A DNA stretch of 64,000 nt from Candidatus Palibaumannia cicadellinicola (lineage in GTDB: Bacteria > Pseudomonadota > Gammaproteobacteria > Enterobacterales > Enterobacteriaceae): NCBI RefSeq assembly GCF_000754265.1, contig NZ_CP008985.1:496001-560000 (forward strand), given 5' to 3'. The translations under genes were made by a program, and so were the position numbers. This document shows, in pieces, positions 30,008 through 41,695 of this stretch (within the stretch, counting starts at the first letter, position 1; the number at the start of each line of letters is the position of its first letter). The notes beneath the pieces are model-generated. The model did no database searches, was not told the DNA's origin, and saw only the letters and a list, made by a program, of their open reading frames with translations.

Positions 30008-31246
30008 TCACGGTTTACCTTCGCTAATAGTATGTGCACAGTTCTCATAAATAATATGTGATATTAAGCGATCAGCTTCATCTAACTGATGATTATATAT
30101 CTTTGTGATATAACGTATTTTTTCAATATCATGTGGTGCTAGCATCGGTCCTTGTTGATTATGTAGATCTACTTTAACATTCGTAGATAAGCCTATACGT
30201 AGCGGATAACGATCAAGATTATCTGGATCTAGACGAATACGAACTGGTAAACGCTGTATTACTTTGATCCAATTACCACTAGCATTTTGCGCAGGTAGTA
30301 GTGAGAAAACACTACCAGTACCGATTCCGATACTTTCTATTTTTCCATGGTAGGTTATATTATTTCTATAAAAATCTGTTTTTATCTCAACGGGCTGTCC
30401 GATGCGCATTGATAATAATTGTGTTTCTTTGAAGTTAGCTTCGATCCATAAATCATTGAGTGGCACTACAGCCATCAGCGCTGCACCTGGCTCTACATAG
30501 CTACCTATTTGTACTGAGCGTTTAGCAACATATCCACTAACCGGTGCAACTAATGTGCTGCGCTGATGGTTAAGATATGCGCGACGCAGATGAGCAGCAG
30601 CTTTTTTAATGTCTGGATGTGCAGACATAGTAGTATTTTCTACTAATACGATGATAGTATCTAACTGTTGCTGTGCTTCTGCAAGTAAGGTTTTAGCAGA
30701 AGTCAAAATATTCAGCGCATGAGATAAGTTTTCTTGATTAATTGTGCCTTTATGTGCCTGATGAGCGCTACGTTGATAATCTATACGAGCACGCTGCAGC
30801 TCTATTTTTCGCATAGCTACTCTCTTTTTATAACTATTTACGTTACCATAGATTCGGCATACCTGGCGTACTACTTTTGCTAAATTTGCTTCAGCGCTTT
30901 CTTGTGCAACGATCGTATCATTAGGATCTAACTTAATTAATAGTTGTCCTTCTTTCACAAAGTCCCCATCGTCCGCAGCAATAATAGTTACGGTTCCGAC
31001 TAACTGCGGAGTAATTGGGACTAAATTTCCAGTAACATAAGCATCATTAGTACTCTCATAAAAACTAGCGTACCACCAGTAAAAAAAACTAAAAGTTATC
31101 ACTAATAATATTGCAATAGTTATTAATGTTATTAGTGATAATTTAATAGCTATTTTTCTAGATGTTATTAGTTTGTTAGAGCTGGATACGTTGTCAGACT
31201 TTGATTCATCATCATCGTCTTGTAAAGATGAATACATATCAGCCAT
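30008..31246 (-). CDS. emrA: Membrane fusion protein EmrA
   Basis: Periplasmic adaptor linking EmrB to an outer-membrane channel. I choose ATG 31246 (MADMYSSLQDDDDE), 412 residues; the frame is open to a TTG at 31285. One membrane anchor lies at about residues 35-57, then ESTNDAYVTGN, a biotinyl-lipoyl-like half (ADDGDFVKEGQLLIKLDPND), a helical hairpin, and VAPVSGYVAKRSVQIG, WIEANFKETQL and GTGSVFSLLPAQNASGNWIKV. The N-terminal acidic extension is longer than that of E. coli EmrA. No emrR regulator is adjacent. Confidence 0.91.
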   Translation of the reverse strand: MADMYSSLQDDDDESKSDNVSSSNKLITSRKIAIKLSLITLITIAILLVITFSFFYWWYASFYESTNDAYVTGNLVPITPQLVGTVTIIAADDGDFVKEGQLLIKLDPNDTIVAQESAEANLAKVVRQVCRIYGNVNSYKKRVAMRKIELQRARIDYQRSAHQAHKGTINQENLSHALNILTSAKTLLAEAQQQLDTIIVLVENTTMSAHPDIKKAAAHLRRAYLNHQRSTLVAPVSGYVAKRSVQIGSYVEPGAALMAVVPLNDLWIEANFKETQLLSMRIGQPVEIKTDFYRNNITYHGKIESIGIGTGSVFSLLPAQNASGNWIKVIQRLPVRIRLDPDNLDRYPLRIGLSTNVKVDLHNQQGPMLAPHDIEKIRYITKIYNHQLDEADRLISHIIYENCAHTISEGKP

Positions 31247-31291
31247 AGAATAGATTCTCAGTTTATATTTAGTTATCTTATACAATAACCT

Positions 31292-31310
31292 GTACTATTA
31301 AAAATAGTAC
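31292..31310. repeat. Perfect 8-bp inverted repeat upstream of emrA
   Basis: GTACTATT and AATAGTAC flank a three-base AAA loop, 46 bases upstream of the chosen emrA ATG. It could be an operator or a transcript hairpin between sufE and emrA. On the minus strand no U tract follows, so it is not a standard terminator for sufE. Confidence 0.35.
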
Positions 31311-31436
31311 TACTTTTTAGTATCGATAATAACCTAAACACATCACAGTATGAATATGATATTATCAATTAATATTAAATTAAAATTAATTTTATTTACT
31401 ATTATTTTAGTACTTTTATTTCTTTATACTTAAATA

Positions 31437-31853
31437 TTATTGTAAAGCTCTTGCTTGAGCACGTATAGCTAGCACCATAGCTTCTAACCCTTGTGAACGA
31501 TAGGAAGTAAGATGCTGGATAAGAGATAATTCATGAAAAAATAGACTAATATCTAATTTGATAATCTCTGCTAATGTTAATCCATTATAGATAATAAATA
31601 CGGTTGCAATGAGTCCTTTAATAATTGCAGCATCGCTATCACCATAGAATTGAACATCGCCATGATCATTAGTTTCTATGACAATCCATACCTGACTTTG
31701 ACATCCGGTGATCAGATAGTCTGTGGTACGTGTACCTGACGGTAGTGGTGGCAAACGTTTACCTAATTCGATGATATACAAATATTTATCTTCCCAATTA
31801 TGACAACGGGAAAAATTCCGTAGTAATTTGTCTTTATTAGGAATATTTGTCAT
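31437..31853 (-). CDS. sufE: Sulfur acceptor protein SufE
   Basis: Accepts persulfide sulfur from SufS and passes it to SufB. At 138 residues it equals E. coli SufE. The acceptor Cys lies in ITGCQSQVW near residue 51, the E. coli position. Conserved PPLPSGTRT precedes it. It is last in sufABCDSE, 42 bases after sufS. Confidence 0.95.
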   Translation of the reverse strand: MTNIPNKDKLLRNFSRCHNWEDKYLYIIELGKRLPPLPSGTRTTDYLITGCQSQVWIVIETNDHGDVQFYGDSDAAIIKGLIATVFIIYNGLTLAEIIKLDISLFFHELSLIQHLTSYRSQGLEAMVLAIRAQARALQ

Positions 31854-31895
31854 GATTAATTTTCACTCGTTTTTTTATTAATTTTTGATGTTCTC

Positions 31896-33119
31896 TTAGC
31901 TTAGAAGATACTGCACGCGTATTAGAGTACTAACTAAGCGGTCAATCTCTTCCCTAATAGTATACATAGCAAGCGAAGCACGGCACATGCTAGGGACTTT
32001 AAAATAAGTCATTAGTGGCATCGCGCAATGATGACCAGTACGAATAGCTATACCGTACCTATCAAGAAAACTACCTACATCGTAAGCATGATTTTTACCT
32101 AAATTAAAAGCTATTACTCCAGTACGTTGATTAAGCCCATAAAGAATAAAATCAGGTACTTGCTGTAGTGCCGTTAGTGCATAACACATCAGATCTGTTT
32201 CCCAAGTCTCAATATTATGAAGTCCAATCTCTTGAACATAATCAATAGCGGCACCTAGACCAATAATACCAGCTGTATTAGGAGATCCAGCTTCAAAACG
32301 CCACGGTGCTTCAGTAAAAGTTGTATCTTCACTTAGACTAACTGTCTGTATCATAGAACCACCGCCTTCCCAGGGAGGCATAGCGTCTAAGATCATTTGT
32401 TTTCCGTATAAAATACCAATGCCGGAAGGTCCATAAATTTTATGACTGGAAAAAACATAAAAATCACAATCAAGTGCTTGAACATCAACGGGATGATGCA
32501 TTATGCTCTGCGCACCATCGATTAAAACTAGTGCATCGCTTGTAGCACGTACTTGAGTAATAATAAATGATAGAGGATTAATAGTACCTAATACATTAGA
32601 AACATGAGTTAAAGCTACTAGCTTAGTATGTTCATCTATAAGTAAAGGCAGATAATCAAGATTTAATGTACCATCTGGTTGTAGTGGGATAAAACGTAAA
32701 GTTAGCTGTTTTTCTTGCGCCAGCATTTGCCAGGGCACGATATTAGCATGATGTTCCATCTCAGTAATGACGATATTATCGTTAGGTTGTAGCTGATGTC
32801 TTCCCCAGCTATTAGCTACTAGATTAATACCTTCAGTAGCACCTTTAACGAAAATGATCTCTTTTGCTGAAGTAGCATGAATAAAATTTGCTATCTTAGT
32901 CCGAACATTTTCCATACGTATGGTTGCTTTATTACTAAGCGTATGAATACCACGGTGCACTGCTGCGTATTCATAGCGATAATAATTCTCTTCACAATTA
33001 ATTACAGAAGAAGGTTTTTGGGCACTTGCAGCGCTATCTAGATAGATTAATGAATGACCATTGATCTCTCGAGCCAATATAGGAAAATCTGACCTAATTT
33101 TCTCAATGGGATAGGTCAT
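31896..33119 (-). CDS. sufS: Cysteine desulfurase SufS
   Basis: PLP enzyme that takes sulfur from cysteine for Fe-S clusters. The 407-residue protein shows [38 protein letters not shown], the PLP lysine in [11 protein letters not shown] and the catalytic Cys in [10 protein letters not shown] near residue 365. Its ATG overlaps the sufD stop by four bases. With sufE it forms the sulfur-donor pair. Confidence 0.97.
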   Translation of the reverse strand: MTYPIEKIRSDFPILAREINGHSLIYLDSAASAQKPSSVINCEENYYRYEYAAVHRGIHTLSNKATIRMENVRTKIANFIHATSAKEIIFVKGATEGINLVANSWGRHQLQPNDNIVITEMEHHANIVPWQMLAQEKQLTLRFIPLQPDGTLNLDYLPLLIDEHTKLVALTHVSNVLGTINPLSFIITQVRATSDALVLIDGAQSIMHHPVDVQALDCDFYVFSSHKIYGPSGIGILYGKQMILDAMPPWEGGGSMIQTVSLSEDTTFTEAPWRFEAGSPNTAGIIGLGAAIDYVQEIGLHNIETWETDLMCYALTALQQVPDFILYGLNQRTGVIAFNLGKNHAYDVGSFLDRYGIAIRTGHHCAMPLMTYFKVPSMCRASLAMYTIREEIDRLVSTLIRVQYLLS

Positions 33120-34414
33120 AAGGTAACCAGATTATTTTGTAATATTTCAGAAATACGTTTTAAAACAATATCAGATACTATCTGATGCTGATGACCAATA
33201 GTATCAACAATTTCTTTGGCAAAAGCAGATATTATAGTTTGCTGTGCATCTTTGTGCGTAAGCCCACGCGAACGTAAATAAAACATTTGCTCATCATTAA
33301 TATAACCAACTGTTGCACCATGACTACATTTAACGTCATCAGTATATATTTCTAACTCTGGTTTACTAGATACTTTTGCTAATTTACCTAGTAATAAATT
33401 ATTATTAATCATTTTTCCGTCAGTTTTGAAAGCATGCTTCGCTACTTTAATTAGTCCATTAAAAAAACCTTTACTACTATCAAAAGCAATTACCTTATGT
33501 AACTGACGACTTAAACAGTAACCTTTATTATGCTCAAGGTAAGTAAAAATATCGCTAATATCTTGGTTAGCAGGCAATCGTAGGCTTTTAAGTAAAACAT
33601 CTGACCTTTCACCATTTAGTTGTAAACTAGTTTGGTGTCGTGTCATACCGGAGCTAAGTATAAAGGTATGATCGTGCACAATAGCATCATTACCTATGGT
33701 AATATCATTATGAGCAAAATGATAACAGGTACTTTTTTCACATGCTAGTTTGAGATGACTGAAATGTGCATGATCGCTTACGTTAATTGTCATACGTGCA
33801 CCACTAAAATGTGAAAAATGAGGCTGAGCTAAACTAACAAAATGTTCAATAATCTGGCCCTTAGCATTATGCTCTATCTCAATATGATGGCGATAATGTA
33901 GTATGTTAAGCTTATTTTGAGCATCATTAGCCTGGCTAATATGCAGTAGGTATAGTGGTTTTTGTGCTATTTCACTAGCTGCAAGTCTAATACGAGTTGT
34001 CTCGCTACTTAAACTTTCTGTAAGATGTAGAAAGACTTCCGAATATATCGGTGCTGGTAGCGGCTGACGTTTTGTACTTTGCTCTACTTTAACTTGCCAC
34101 TGACCGGTATTATAATCACTTAGTGCTGGTGCAAAACGACCATCAATAAATACTAATCGGTATGCGTCAAAAGTTATGCTTAGACTATCGCATTTAGCAA
34201 CTGATACCGGACGGATGATGGCTTTGGTGAAATTATGGGCTAGTAGACTATTAAGTTGTGTTTTATTCCAGTTTGCATGTTTACACGTTGGTAAACCTAA
34301 TTGTTCTACCTTCTGCCAGTGAGTATGAGTATGTATATCAGTGGGAATACTACTATCGAATAGTTCATGCCATTGGTTTAAGAAACCTTGATTATTTTTG
34401 ATTAAGCCAGCCAT
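33116..34414 (-). CDS. sufD: Fe-S assembly scaffold protein SufD
   Basis: Forms the SufBC2D scaffold with SufB and SufC. Start is ATG 34414 ([12 protein letters not shown]), inside the sufC 3' end, reproducing the overlap I recall in E. coli, where the YGWL end of SufC encodes the MAGL start of SufD in another frame. The 432-residue protein keeps [27 protein letters not shown] and the C-terminal [12 protein letters not shown] with the conserved Cys and His. Confidence 0.95.
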   Translation of the reverse strand: MAGLIKNNQGFLNQWHELFDSSIPTDIHTHTHWQKVEQLGLPTCKHANWNKTQLNSLLAHNFTKAIIRPVSVAKCDSLSITFDAYRLVFIDGRFAPALSDYNTGQWQVKVEQSTKRQPLPAPIYSEVFLHLTESLSSETTRIRLAASEIAQKPLYLLHISQANDAQNKLNILHYRHHIEIEHNAKGQIIEHFVSLAQPHFSHFSGARMTINVSDHAHFSHLKLACEKSTCYHFAHNDITIGNDAIVHDHTFILSSGMTRHQTSLQLNGERSDVLLKSLRLPANQDISDIFTYLEHNKGYCLSRQLHKVIAFDSSKGFFNGLIKVAKHAFKTDGKMINNNLLLGKLAKVSSKPELEIYTDDVKCSHGATVGYINDEQMFYLRSRGLTHKDAQQTIISAFAKEIVDTIGHQHQIVSDIVLKRISEILQNNLVTL

Positions 34415-35135
34415 AACCTTGCTCTTCAAGCTGTTTCGCTAAAGAAAAATCACCTGATTTTACAATATTACCATGAGACAGTACATGTACATGTTCTGGC
34501 TGCAGATAATCTAGAATACGCTGGTAATGAGTAATGACTATAAATGAACGACGAGGATTACGCAACATATTCACGCCGTTAGCTATAATTTTTAAAGCAT
34601 CAATATCTAGTCCAGAATCAGTTTCATCGAGAATGCATAAATCAGGCTCTAATACTGCCATCTGCAAAATTTCGTTACGTTTTTTTTCTCCACCAGAAAA
34701 GCCTACATTGACTGATCGTTTTAATAAGTCTTTGGGCATCTTAAGTAAATCAATTTTAGTTTCTACGAAATCAATTAAATCCCAACTATCTAGCAGCTCT
34801 TGCTGACGATATTTACGTACCGCGTTGATAGCTGTATGTAAGAAAAACTGATTACTTACGCCAGGAATTTCAATTGGATATTGAAATGCTAGGAAGACTC
34901 CTGCTCCAGCTCGTTCTTCAGGATTTAGTTTAAGTAAATTACGCCCCTTAAAAAGTATTTCTCCTGCTGTGACATGGTAATCTTCATGACCTGCTAGAGT
35001 TCCAGATAGAGTACTTTTACCTGATCCATTAGGACCCATAATAGCATGAACTACGCCAGGTTTGATATGTAAGTTTAATTTGTGGATAATAGATTTTTTT
35101 TCTACTTCTACGTTTAAGTTTTTAATCGATAACAT
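34392..35135 (-). CDS. sufC: Fe-S assembly ATPase SufC
   Basis: ABC-type ATPase powering the SufBC2D scaffold. The 247-residue protein has Walker A GPNGSGKST near residue 34, Q-loop FLAFQYP, a signature VGFSGGEKKRNE in place of LSGGQ as usual for SufC, Walker B LCILDETDSGLD and the switch His in VITHYQR. It overlaps sufD by 23 bases and follows sufB after 81 bases. Confidence 0.97.
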   Translation of the reverse strand: MLSIKNLNVEVEKKSIIHKLNLHIKPGVVHAIMGPNGSGKSTLSGTLAGHEDYHVTAGEILFKGRNLLKLNPEERAGAGVFLAFQYPIEIPGVSNQFFLHTAINAVRKYRQQELLDSWDLIDFVETKIDLLKMPKDLLKRSVNVGFSGGEKKRNEILQMAVLEPDLCILDETDSGLDIDALKIIANGVNMLRNPRRSFIVITHYQRILDYLQPEHVHVLSHGNIVKSGDFSLAKQLEEQGYGWLNQK

Positions 35136-35216
35136 GTTTTATGTTCCTTTTACGGCATAGTTTAGTCCGTCCGTCCATTAAGGCTTACAAACATGCGATA
35201 ATATTTTGTCCTCATT

Positions 35217-36650
35217 TTAACCAACACTATGTTCAAGATTGATTGCTAATAATCTTTGTGCTTCTACAGCAAACTCTAATGGTAGTTCTGAGAATACATC
35301 TTTACAGAAACCATTGACAATCATTGATATAGCGTTATCTTGGCTAATACCACGCTGACAGCAGTAAAAAAGCTGATCTTTACCGATACGAGAAGTTGTA
35401 GCCTCGTGCTCTAACTTAGCTGTATTATTGCATACTTCAACATACGGAAACGTATGAGCACCACATTTATTACCAATCAACATGGAATCACATTGGGTAA
35501 AGTTTCGTGCATTAGTAGCAGTAGGCATCATTTTTACTAAACCACGGTAAGTATTTTCACTATTACCGGCCGAAATACCTTTCGAAATAATGGTAGAACG
35601 AGTATTTTTTCCTATATGAATCATCTTCGTACCAGTGTCAGCTTGTTGATAACCATTAGTTAGTGCAACTGAAAAAAATTCTCCTACAGAATTATCTCCA
35701 CGTAAAATAACGCTCGGATATTTCCAAGTAATAGCTGAACCAGTCTCAGATTGAGTCCATGACATTTTGGCATTATCGCCGAGACATAATGCTCGCTTGG
35801 TCACGAAGTTAAAAATGCCTCCTTCGCTATTATTACCAGAAAACCAGTTCTGTACTGTAGAATATTTAACTTTAGCGTCTTTCAAAATAATCACTTCTAC
35901 AACCGCTGCATGTAACTGATAGTTTTTTCGTGCTGGTGCCGAACAACCTTCAATGTAGCTTAGATCACTACCTTGTTCTGCAATAATAATTGTGCGCTCG
36001 AATTGTCCAGTATTAGCAGCATTAATACGAAAATAGGTTGAGAGCTCCATAGGACAATGTACATTTTGTGGCACATAAACAAATGTACCGTCGGAGGCAA
36101 CTGCTGAATTCAGAGCCGCAAAGAAGTTATCGTTGATTGGAACAACACTACCCAAATTTGCACGTACTAACTCCGGATACTTTTGAATCGCATTAGTTAA
36201 AGAACAAAAAATAATACCCTGTTCTGCTAACTTCTCGCTATATGTAGTCGATACAGATACTGAGTCAAAAATAGCGTCAACTGCTACTTCTTGACCTTCA
36301 CGTACCGGGACTCCTAACTTATTAAATGCATCTTCTACTTCATTAGTTAAGTAATTTTTATGATTTATATTATCGCTGTTACTACACTTAGGTATTGAAT
36401 AGTAACTATAATCATTATAATTAAGTTGTTTATAGTGTGCTTTTAGCCAATGAGGTTCTTCCATCTTCAGCCAAGCTTGATAGGCATTTAGACGAAATTT
36501 TAACATCCAATCTGGTTCGTTACGCTTAGCTGATATAGTACGGATTACTTCTTCACTAATACCATGCTTGAGTTCTTCTGTAGCTAATTTAGTAACAAAT
36601 CCTTCTTTATATTTATTACTTTTTGCCCAATTACTATGCATCATGATCAT
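35217..36650 (-). CDS. sufB: Fe-S assembly scaffold protein SufB
   Basis: Main scaffold subunit on which the cluster is built. I start at ATG 36650 (MIMMHSNWAKSNKYKEGF), 477 residues, because GGAG stands six bases upstream; this ATG lies 17 bases inside sufA. The body matches E. coli closely: SAKRNEPDWMLKFRL, TQSETGSAITWKYPS, QCDSMLIGNKCGAHTFPYVEV and the C-terminal LLAINLEHSVG. A Cys-rich insert seen near residue 80 in E. coli is shortened here. Confidence 0.95.
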   Translation of the reverse strand: MIMMHSNWAKSNKYKEGFVTKLATEELKHGISEEVIRTISAKRNEPDWMLKFRLNAYQAWLKMEEPHWLKAHYKQLNYNDYSYYSIPKCSNSDNINHKNYLTNEVEDAFNKLGVPVREGQEVAVDAIFDSVSVSTTYSEKLAEQGIIFCSLTNAIQKYPELVRANLGSVVPINDNFFAALNSAVASDGTFVYVPQNVHCPMELSTYFRINAANTGQFERTIIIAEQGSDLSYIEGCSAPARKNYQLHAAVVEVIILKDAKVKYSTVQNWFSGNNSEGGIFNFVTKRALCLGDNAKMSWTQSETGSAITWKYPSVILRGDNSVGEFFSVALTNGYQQADTGTKMIHIGKNTRSTIISKGISAGNSENTYRGLVKMMPTATNARNFTQCDSMLIGNKCGAHTFPYVEVCNNTAKLEHEATTSRIGKDQLFYCCQRGISQDNAISMIVNGFCKDVFSELPLEFAVEAQRLLAINLEHSVG

Positions 36651-37032
36651 GTACCACTCCAAAAGCAAAACTTTCACCGCATCCGCAGATATGTTGCGCT
36701 TTAGGATTGTAAAACTTAAATTCGTAGTTTAAACCTTCCTTTACATAGTCTAGTTGTGTTCCATCAATGAAGGGCATCGCTTGTAATGCGACAAATAGCT
36801 TTGCACCTTCATATTGATAAACTAGATCAGTTTCATTGTATACTGTAACCTTATCTATAACATAGCTTAATCCGGCACATCCAGAATTTTTTACACTCAG
36901 TCGCAAACCGAGCATACTATTATCTAATGTAACTAGATGTTTTATTTGTCTAGCAGCAGAATCAGTGATTGTTATACCGCACCATACATTATTATTAATA
37001 TAACACGTTTCAAGTTTGTTATATACTTGCAT
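36634..37032 (-). CDS. sufA: A-type Fe-S carrier SufA
   Basis: Carries Fe-S clusters from the SUF scaffold to targets. The 132-residue protein keeps the three ligand cysteines: Cys52 (NSGCAGLSY) and Cys116 and Cys118 (CGCGESF). It has a C-terminal extension (VVHDHDA) because its frame reads on into sufB. First gene of sufABCDSE. The 277 bases upstream must hold the promoter; I found no clear Fur, IscR or OxyR site by eye. Confidence 0.94.
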   Translation of the reverse strand: MQVYNKLETCYINNNVWCGITITDSAARQIKHLVTLDNSMLGLRLSVKNSGCAGLSYVIDKVTVYNETDLVYQYEGAKLFVALQAMPFIDGTQLDYVKEGLNYEFKFYNPKAQHICGCGESFAFGVVHDHDA

Positions 37033-37309
37033 TCAAATTACCTATATAAATGACGATATAATTATCGATAACGTTTTTTATTTTGTCAAAAAGTCATATT
37101 ATGACTTTAATTTACCCCTTTGTTAAGATCAGTAGAAAGTACGTACATAGTGATAATATTATTAATCATAATGACACATATTTTATATAATTTAATTAAG
37201 TATTATATATATACTCAATAACCAACGTAATTAAGATCTATTTAAGGTTATGAATATTGAAATTCTCAAAGTATAGTTTCGTAGTAATTAAAATTATTAT
37301 TTTTATTTT

Positions 37310-37600
37310 CTAAGTAATGTGTGTTTCACAAGGTTTTTTAATTTTTTTTCCAGGACTAAAAGTAACTACACGGCGAGCGGTAATAGGAATATTTTCTCCG
37401 GTTTTAGGATTACGTCCAGGACGCTGATTTTTATGACGTAAATCAAAATTACCAAAACCTGATAATTTAACTTTCTCACCATTTTCTAGAGCCTTACGTA
37501 CCTCTTCGAAAAATAGTTCTACTATTTTTTTTGCATCTTGTTTGCTTAGCTGAAGTTGATCAAATAGGTATTCTGATATTTCTGCTTTAGTTAGCGCCAT
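37310..37600 (-). CDS. ihfA: Integration host factor subunit alpha
   Basis: DNA-bending nucleoid protein, partner of IhfB. The 96-residue protein starts [16 protein letters not shown] and has the DNA-intercalating beta-arm block [22 protein letters not shown] with the conserved Pro. The C-terminus is slightly shorter than the 99 residues of E. coli. It begins four bases after pheT, the E. coli order. Confidence 0.97.
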   Translation of the reverse strand: MALTKAEISEYLFDQLQLSKQDAKKIVELFFEEVRKALENGEKVKLSGFGNFDLRHKNQRPGRNPKTGENIPITARRVVTFSPGKKIKKPCETHIT

Positions 37601-37604
37601 AAGT

Positions 37605-39977
37605 TCAATCTCTCAAGGAGGCTTGGAATCGTTGTTTTAATACCGCTATGCATTTTGAAATTATTGCAGCAATCTCTTTTTCTTTTAGTGTACTTCGATT
37701 ATTCTGCAATACAAAACGAATAGCTAAACTTTTAAAATCTTTTGATATACCTATACCTTTATACACACTAAGTAGCTTTATTGAATATAAATTATTATTA
37801 ATAATTAATTTACATTGATTAATAATATCTATAGCTCTAATATTTTCTGCAACAACTATATTAATATCACGGCAAGTTGTAGGAAATGGAGAAAGGGAAG
37901 TAGCTTTAGCAACTTTACGCTCGGTAATTTTTTCCCATAGTATTTCGAATACTAATGTACGTAAATTTAAATTGAGTTTTTCTTCTAAAGTAGGATGAAT
38001 AACTCCAACCCATCCAATTATTTCACCATGAAGATAAATTGCTGCACTTTGACCCGGATGTAGTATAGTATTTGTTTGCGCTTGAAATTCAAAATTTACT
38101 AGTTTCCCAGTAAGTTGAAGTATTGCCTCAATATCACCTTTGACATCATAAAAATCAACGGGCTGAGGCACTAAATCCCAATGCTCATCGAAACGTAATC
38201 CTGTAATAGCACCAGCCAATAGTAAATCTTGACGAATGCCTTGATCAGCTGTTTTATCTGGAATAAAACATAAGCCACTTTCAAAAAAACGTATGTTTTC
38301 CTGCTGACGATTTTTATTATAGAGTATAGTACTTAAAATACCGGGTAAAAGTGACAGCCGCATAGCTGACATTTCTGGTGAAATAGGCTTTGGTAACAAT
38401 AACATATTTTGTCCAGGAAATAGTAACTCTTGTATTTTAGGATTGATAAAACTATAGGTTATAATTTCGTGATATCCACGGTCTACTAATAGTGTTTTTA
38501 CGCGCTCTAAAGGTAATACCGTTTCTTTATCATATGTCATAAAATCTGTAATTAATAAGTCAGATCGTATTGGAACATTAGGAATATTATGGTAGCCATA
38601 TATTCGTACTACTTCTTTAATTAGATTTTCTTCAATCTCTAGATCAAAACGCCAGCTAGGTGTTAATATTTGCCAACCATAAGCTGTATCGTTAATTGTA
38701 CAGCCTATTCGTACTAAAATATCATGAATTTCTTTATCGGGAATAATATGTCCTATTAAGCTAAAAAGCTTTGTACGTCGTAGGTTGACAGTAGTTGACT
38801 TAGGTAATGTTGCAAAATTAGTAACATTAATTATTGGGCCAGGCTGCCCACCACAAATTTCTAGTAATAACTCAGTAGCTCGTTCAATTACTCGATGAGG
38901 TAGCTCTGGATCAACACCACGTTCATAACGAAGTGAAGCTTCAGTATGTAAACTATAGCGACGTGCGCGCCCGATAATTGCTAAAGGAGTAAAAAAAGCA
39001 CATTCTAAAAAAATATCACGGCTAGTAAGGCTAATACTAGAGTGCATACCTCCTAAAATACCAGCTATAGCTAATATTTTACTGTAATCAGAGATAATAA
39101 GTGTATCTGATGTTAAGGTTACTTCACGTCCATTCAGTAAAATGAGTTTTTCTCCTTGCTCTGCTAGTCTTACAATAATTCCACCATGAATAGAATTCAT
39201 ATCAAAAGCATGCATAGGTTGACCAAACTCTAGTAGAATGTAATTAGTAATATCAACTACAACATTTACCAAAGAGATACTGCTACGGCGTAATTTTTCT
39301 TTTATCCACAGAGGAGTGATAATGCTAGCATTGATGTTTTGTACTACTCTACCAAGATATCTAGGACAAGCAACAGTATCGTCTATATAGATTGGTAATC
39401 TATTAGTAATAACTGGCTTAACTGGTTTACTTAATACTTGTTGTAATGGTAATTTGTTTATAAGAGCCACCTCGCGAGCAATGCCTAGGATTCCTAAGCA
39501 ATCAGCACGATTAGGTGTCACACTAATATCTATAATTTGATCGTTGAGTTGTAAATAATCGCATAGATTACATCCAATAGGCGCATCAATTGGTAACTCA
39601 ATAATGCCAATATGTTGATGAATACCGGTAATACCTAATTCCGAATAAGAGCATAATTTTCCTTGTGAGTGTTTATCATGTAATACTGTGCTTACTATAT
39701 CTACAGCAACTCGTAAATCATTACGACAGTTAGGAGCACTACAAACAATATTTAGTAGAGCAGGACCCTTGATATCGACTTTGGTAATCCATAATTTGTC
39801 ATCATGAGGATGATGACAACATGTTACTATGCGACCAATAACTACGTTAGTAAACTCACGAGTAACTACTTCAATACTTTTTACTTCTAGACCAAACATT
39901 GTCATTTGTTCTACTAGAGCATTGCTATCGAGCGTTGGATTGACCCACTCACGTAGCCAAAGTTCACTTAGTTTCAA
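37605..39977 (-). CDS. pheT: Phenylalanyl-tRNA synthetase beta subunit
   Basis: Beta subunit of the heterotetrameric enzyme; holds the editing site and the anticodon-binding domain. At 790 residues it is near the 795 of E. coli. It begins [17 protein letters not shown], followed by the EMAP-like tRNA-binding domain (about 40-150), the B3/4 editing region ([17 protein letters not shown]), B5 and the C-terminal ferredoxin-fold domain ([14 protein letters not shown]). It lies 15 bases after pheS. Confidence 0.97.
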   Translation of the reverse strand: MKLSELWLREWVNPTLDSNALVEQMTMFGLEVKSIEVVTREFTNVVIGRIVTCCHHPHDDKLWITKVDIKGPALLNIVCSAPNCRNDLRVAVDIVSTVLHDKHSQGKLCSYSELGITGIHQHIGIIELPIDAPIGCNLCDYLQLNDQIIDISVTPNRADCLGILGIAREVALINKLPLQQVLSKPVKPVITNRLPIYIDDTVACPRYLGRVVQNINASIITPLWIKEKLRRSSISLVNVVVDITNYILLEFGQPMHAFDMNSIHGGIIVRLAEQGEKLILLNGREVTLTSDTLIISDYSKILAIAGILGGMHSSISLTSRDIFLECAFFTPLAIIGRARRYSLHTEASLRYERGVDPELPHRVIERATELLLEICGGQPGPIINVTNFATLPKSTTVNLRRTKLFSLIGHIIPDKEIHDILVRIGCTINDTAYGWQILTPSWRFDLEIEENLIKEVVRIYGYHNIPNVPIRSDLLITDFMTYDKETVLPLERVKTLLVDRGYHEIITYSFINPKIQELLFPGQNMLLLPKPISPEMSAMRLSLLPGILSTILYNKNRQQENIRFFESGLCFIPDKTADQGIRQDLLLAGAITGLRFDEHWDLVPQPVDFYDVKGDIEAILQLTGKLVNFEFQAQTNTILHPGQSAAIYLHGEIIGWVGVIHPTLEEKLNLNLRTLVFEILWEKITERKVAKATSLSPFPTTCRDINIVVAENIRAIDIINQCKLIINNNLYSIKLLSVYKGIGISKDFKSLAIRFVLQNNRSTLKEKEIAAIISKCIAVLKQRFQASLRD

Positions 39978-39992
39978 TATTAGTACAACCCT

Positions 39993-40976
39993 TTACTTAA
40001 ATTGTTTAAGAAAACGTAAATCATTTTCAAAGAAAATTCGTAAATCAGTAATACCATAACGTAGCATTGCCATTCTCTCTATACCAATACCAAAAGCAAA
40101 ACCTGAATATAGATCTGGATTAATACCAACATTGTGTAGTATTTTAGGGTGCACTATACCGCAGCCGAGTACTTCCAGCCAGCAATCATTCTTACCCATG
40201 ATATCTACTTCAGCTGCAGGTTCAGTAAACGGAAAATATGAAGGACGAAAACGTACTTTGAGATCTTCTTCAAAAAAATTACGTACAAATTCATACATAG
40301 TATTTTTTAGGTTAGTAAAATGAATATCTCTATCTATGATTAATCCTTCTATTTGATGAAACATAGGAGTATGAGTCTGGTCGTAATCATTACGGTAAAC
40401 ACGACCCGATGCGATAATACGCATCGGTGGTGGGTAGGCTTGCATAGTTCTAATCTGAATACCAGAAGTTTGAGTACGCAACAGACGGGTGCTATCAATC
40501 CAAAAAGTATCATGATCAGCACGAGATGGATGATGAATAGGAATATTTAACGCATCAAAGTTATAATAACTCTGTTCTATTTCTGGTCCTTTTACTACTG
40601 AAAAACCTAGTTTACTAAAAAAACGTTCAATCCTAAAAATTGTATGTGATATTGGATGTAATCCACCATTATCTATACGTCTACCTGGTAAAGATACATC
40701 GAGAGTTTCTGTTGTGATTTGAACCTTCATCTCTACTAATTTGAGAGTTTTTTTGCGTTCTATCAGTGCATATTGAACTGCTTGTTTAGCATGATTAATT
40801 ATTGCACCTACTGTCGGTTGTTGTTCTGGAGTTAGATAACGTAATTTTACTATTTGTTGAGTTAATAGTCCTTTTTTACCTAAATATTTTATACGTATTA
40901 ACTCTAGAGTATCTAGATTATTAGAATTTTCGATAGCTTTTTTGGCTTGTGCAACTAAGTCTGCAAGATTTGGCAT
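39993..40976 (-). CDS. pheS: Phenylalanyl-tRNA synthetase alpha subunit
   Basis: Catalytic subunit charging tRNA-Phe. The 327-residue protein has the N-terminal coiled coil (1-85) and class II core with motif 2 ([24 protein letters not shown]) and motif 3 ([14 protein letters not shown]). The Phe-pocket Ala residue is in FGIGIER context as in wild type. Only 52 bases separate it from rplT, too little for the pheM leader peptide plus attenuator of E. coli. Confidence 0.97.
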   Translation of the reverse strand: MPNLADLVAQAKKAIENSNNLDTLELIRIKYLGKKGLLTQQIVKLRYLTPEQQPTVGAIINHAKQAVQYALIERKKTLKLVEMKVQITTETLDVSLPGRRIDNGGLHPISHTIFRIERFFSKLGFSVVKGPEIEQSYYNFDALNIPIHHPSRADHDTFWIDSTRLLRTQTSGIQIRTMQAYPPPMRIIASGRVYRNDYDQTHTPMFHQIEGLIIDRDIHFTNLKNTMYEFVRNFFEEDLKVRFRPSYFPFTEPAAEVDIMGKNDCWLEVLGCGIVHPKILHNVGINPDLYSGFAFGIGIERMAMLRYGITDLRIFFENDLRFLKQFK

Positions 40977-41028
40977 GAGTTTTTCCTGCCGTTACTAACT
41001 CAACTTTATCAATCATTGTTATTATTAT

Positions 41029-41385
41029 CTACAAAATAGTATTTTTTACTTTATCCACTAGAGTAGTAAAAGCTACATTATCAAAGATAGCTATTTCTGC
41101 TAATATCTTACGATCAATATTAATTGATGCTTTTTTCAGACCATTAATAAACTTACTATAATTCATATCGTACTGACGTACAGCAGCATTAATACGTGTT
41201 ACCCATAGTTTCCGAAACTCACGTTTCTTACAACGACGATCACGATAAGAGTACTGACCTGCTTTAAGCACTGCTTGGAAAGCAACACGATAAACACGTG
41301 AACGAGCACCGTAGTAACCATTAGCTTGTTTTAATATTTTTTTGTGTCGCGCACGAGCAACTACACCACGTTTGATGCGTGCCAT
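41029..41385 (-). CDS. rplT: 50S ribosomal protein L20
   Basis: Early assembly protein of the large subunit, and in E. coli the repressor of its own operon at the rpmI leader. The 118-residue protein starts [18 protein letters not shown] and keeps [17 protein letters not shown] and [10 protein letters not shown]. It follows rpmI after 43 bases. Whether the L20-binding pseudoknot around infC-rpmI survives was not testable by eye. Confidence 0.98.
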   Translation of the reverse strand: MARIKRGVVARARHKKILKQANGYYGARSRVYRVAFQAVLKAGQYSYRDRRCKKREFRKLWVTRINAAVRQYDMNYSKFINGLKKASINIDRKILAEIAIFDNVAFTTLVDKVKNTIL

Positions 41386-41428
41386 ATACTTTTTCTCCTT
41401 AGAAGTGCAAATAGAACTAACGTATTAC

Positions 41429-41626
41429 TTACGCATATGGCAGACAATGTACTACCAAACTATGATCACCTTTAGATACTACAGATTTTAAACGTAAATG
41501 ACGTTTACGATTAGTCGATTTTTTAGTGAGAAGATGACGTAAGTGGGCTTGTTTATGTTTGAAACCACCCCCTGAGATTTTCTTAAAGCGTTTTGTAGCT
41601 CCCCGTACGCTTTTTAGTTTTGGCAT
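41429..41626 (-). CDS. rpmI: 50S ribosomal protein L35
   Basis: 65-residue basic ribosomal protein, standard length, starting [17 protein letters not shown] and containing [15 protein letters not shown]. It is between infC and rplT in the classic order. The 69-base gap to infC is where the E. coli L20 operator partly lies. Confidence 0.98.
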   Translation of the reverse strand: MPKLKSVRGATKRFKKISGGGFKHKQAHLRHLLTKKSTNRKRHLRLKSVVSKGDHSLVVHCLPYA

Positions 41627-41695
41627 TTTGTTATCTCTACATGCATGTACATAATTAATACAAGATTTACTTGTATTATATTGTATGTTAATTAG

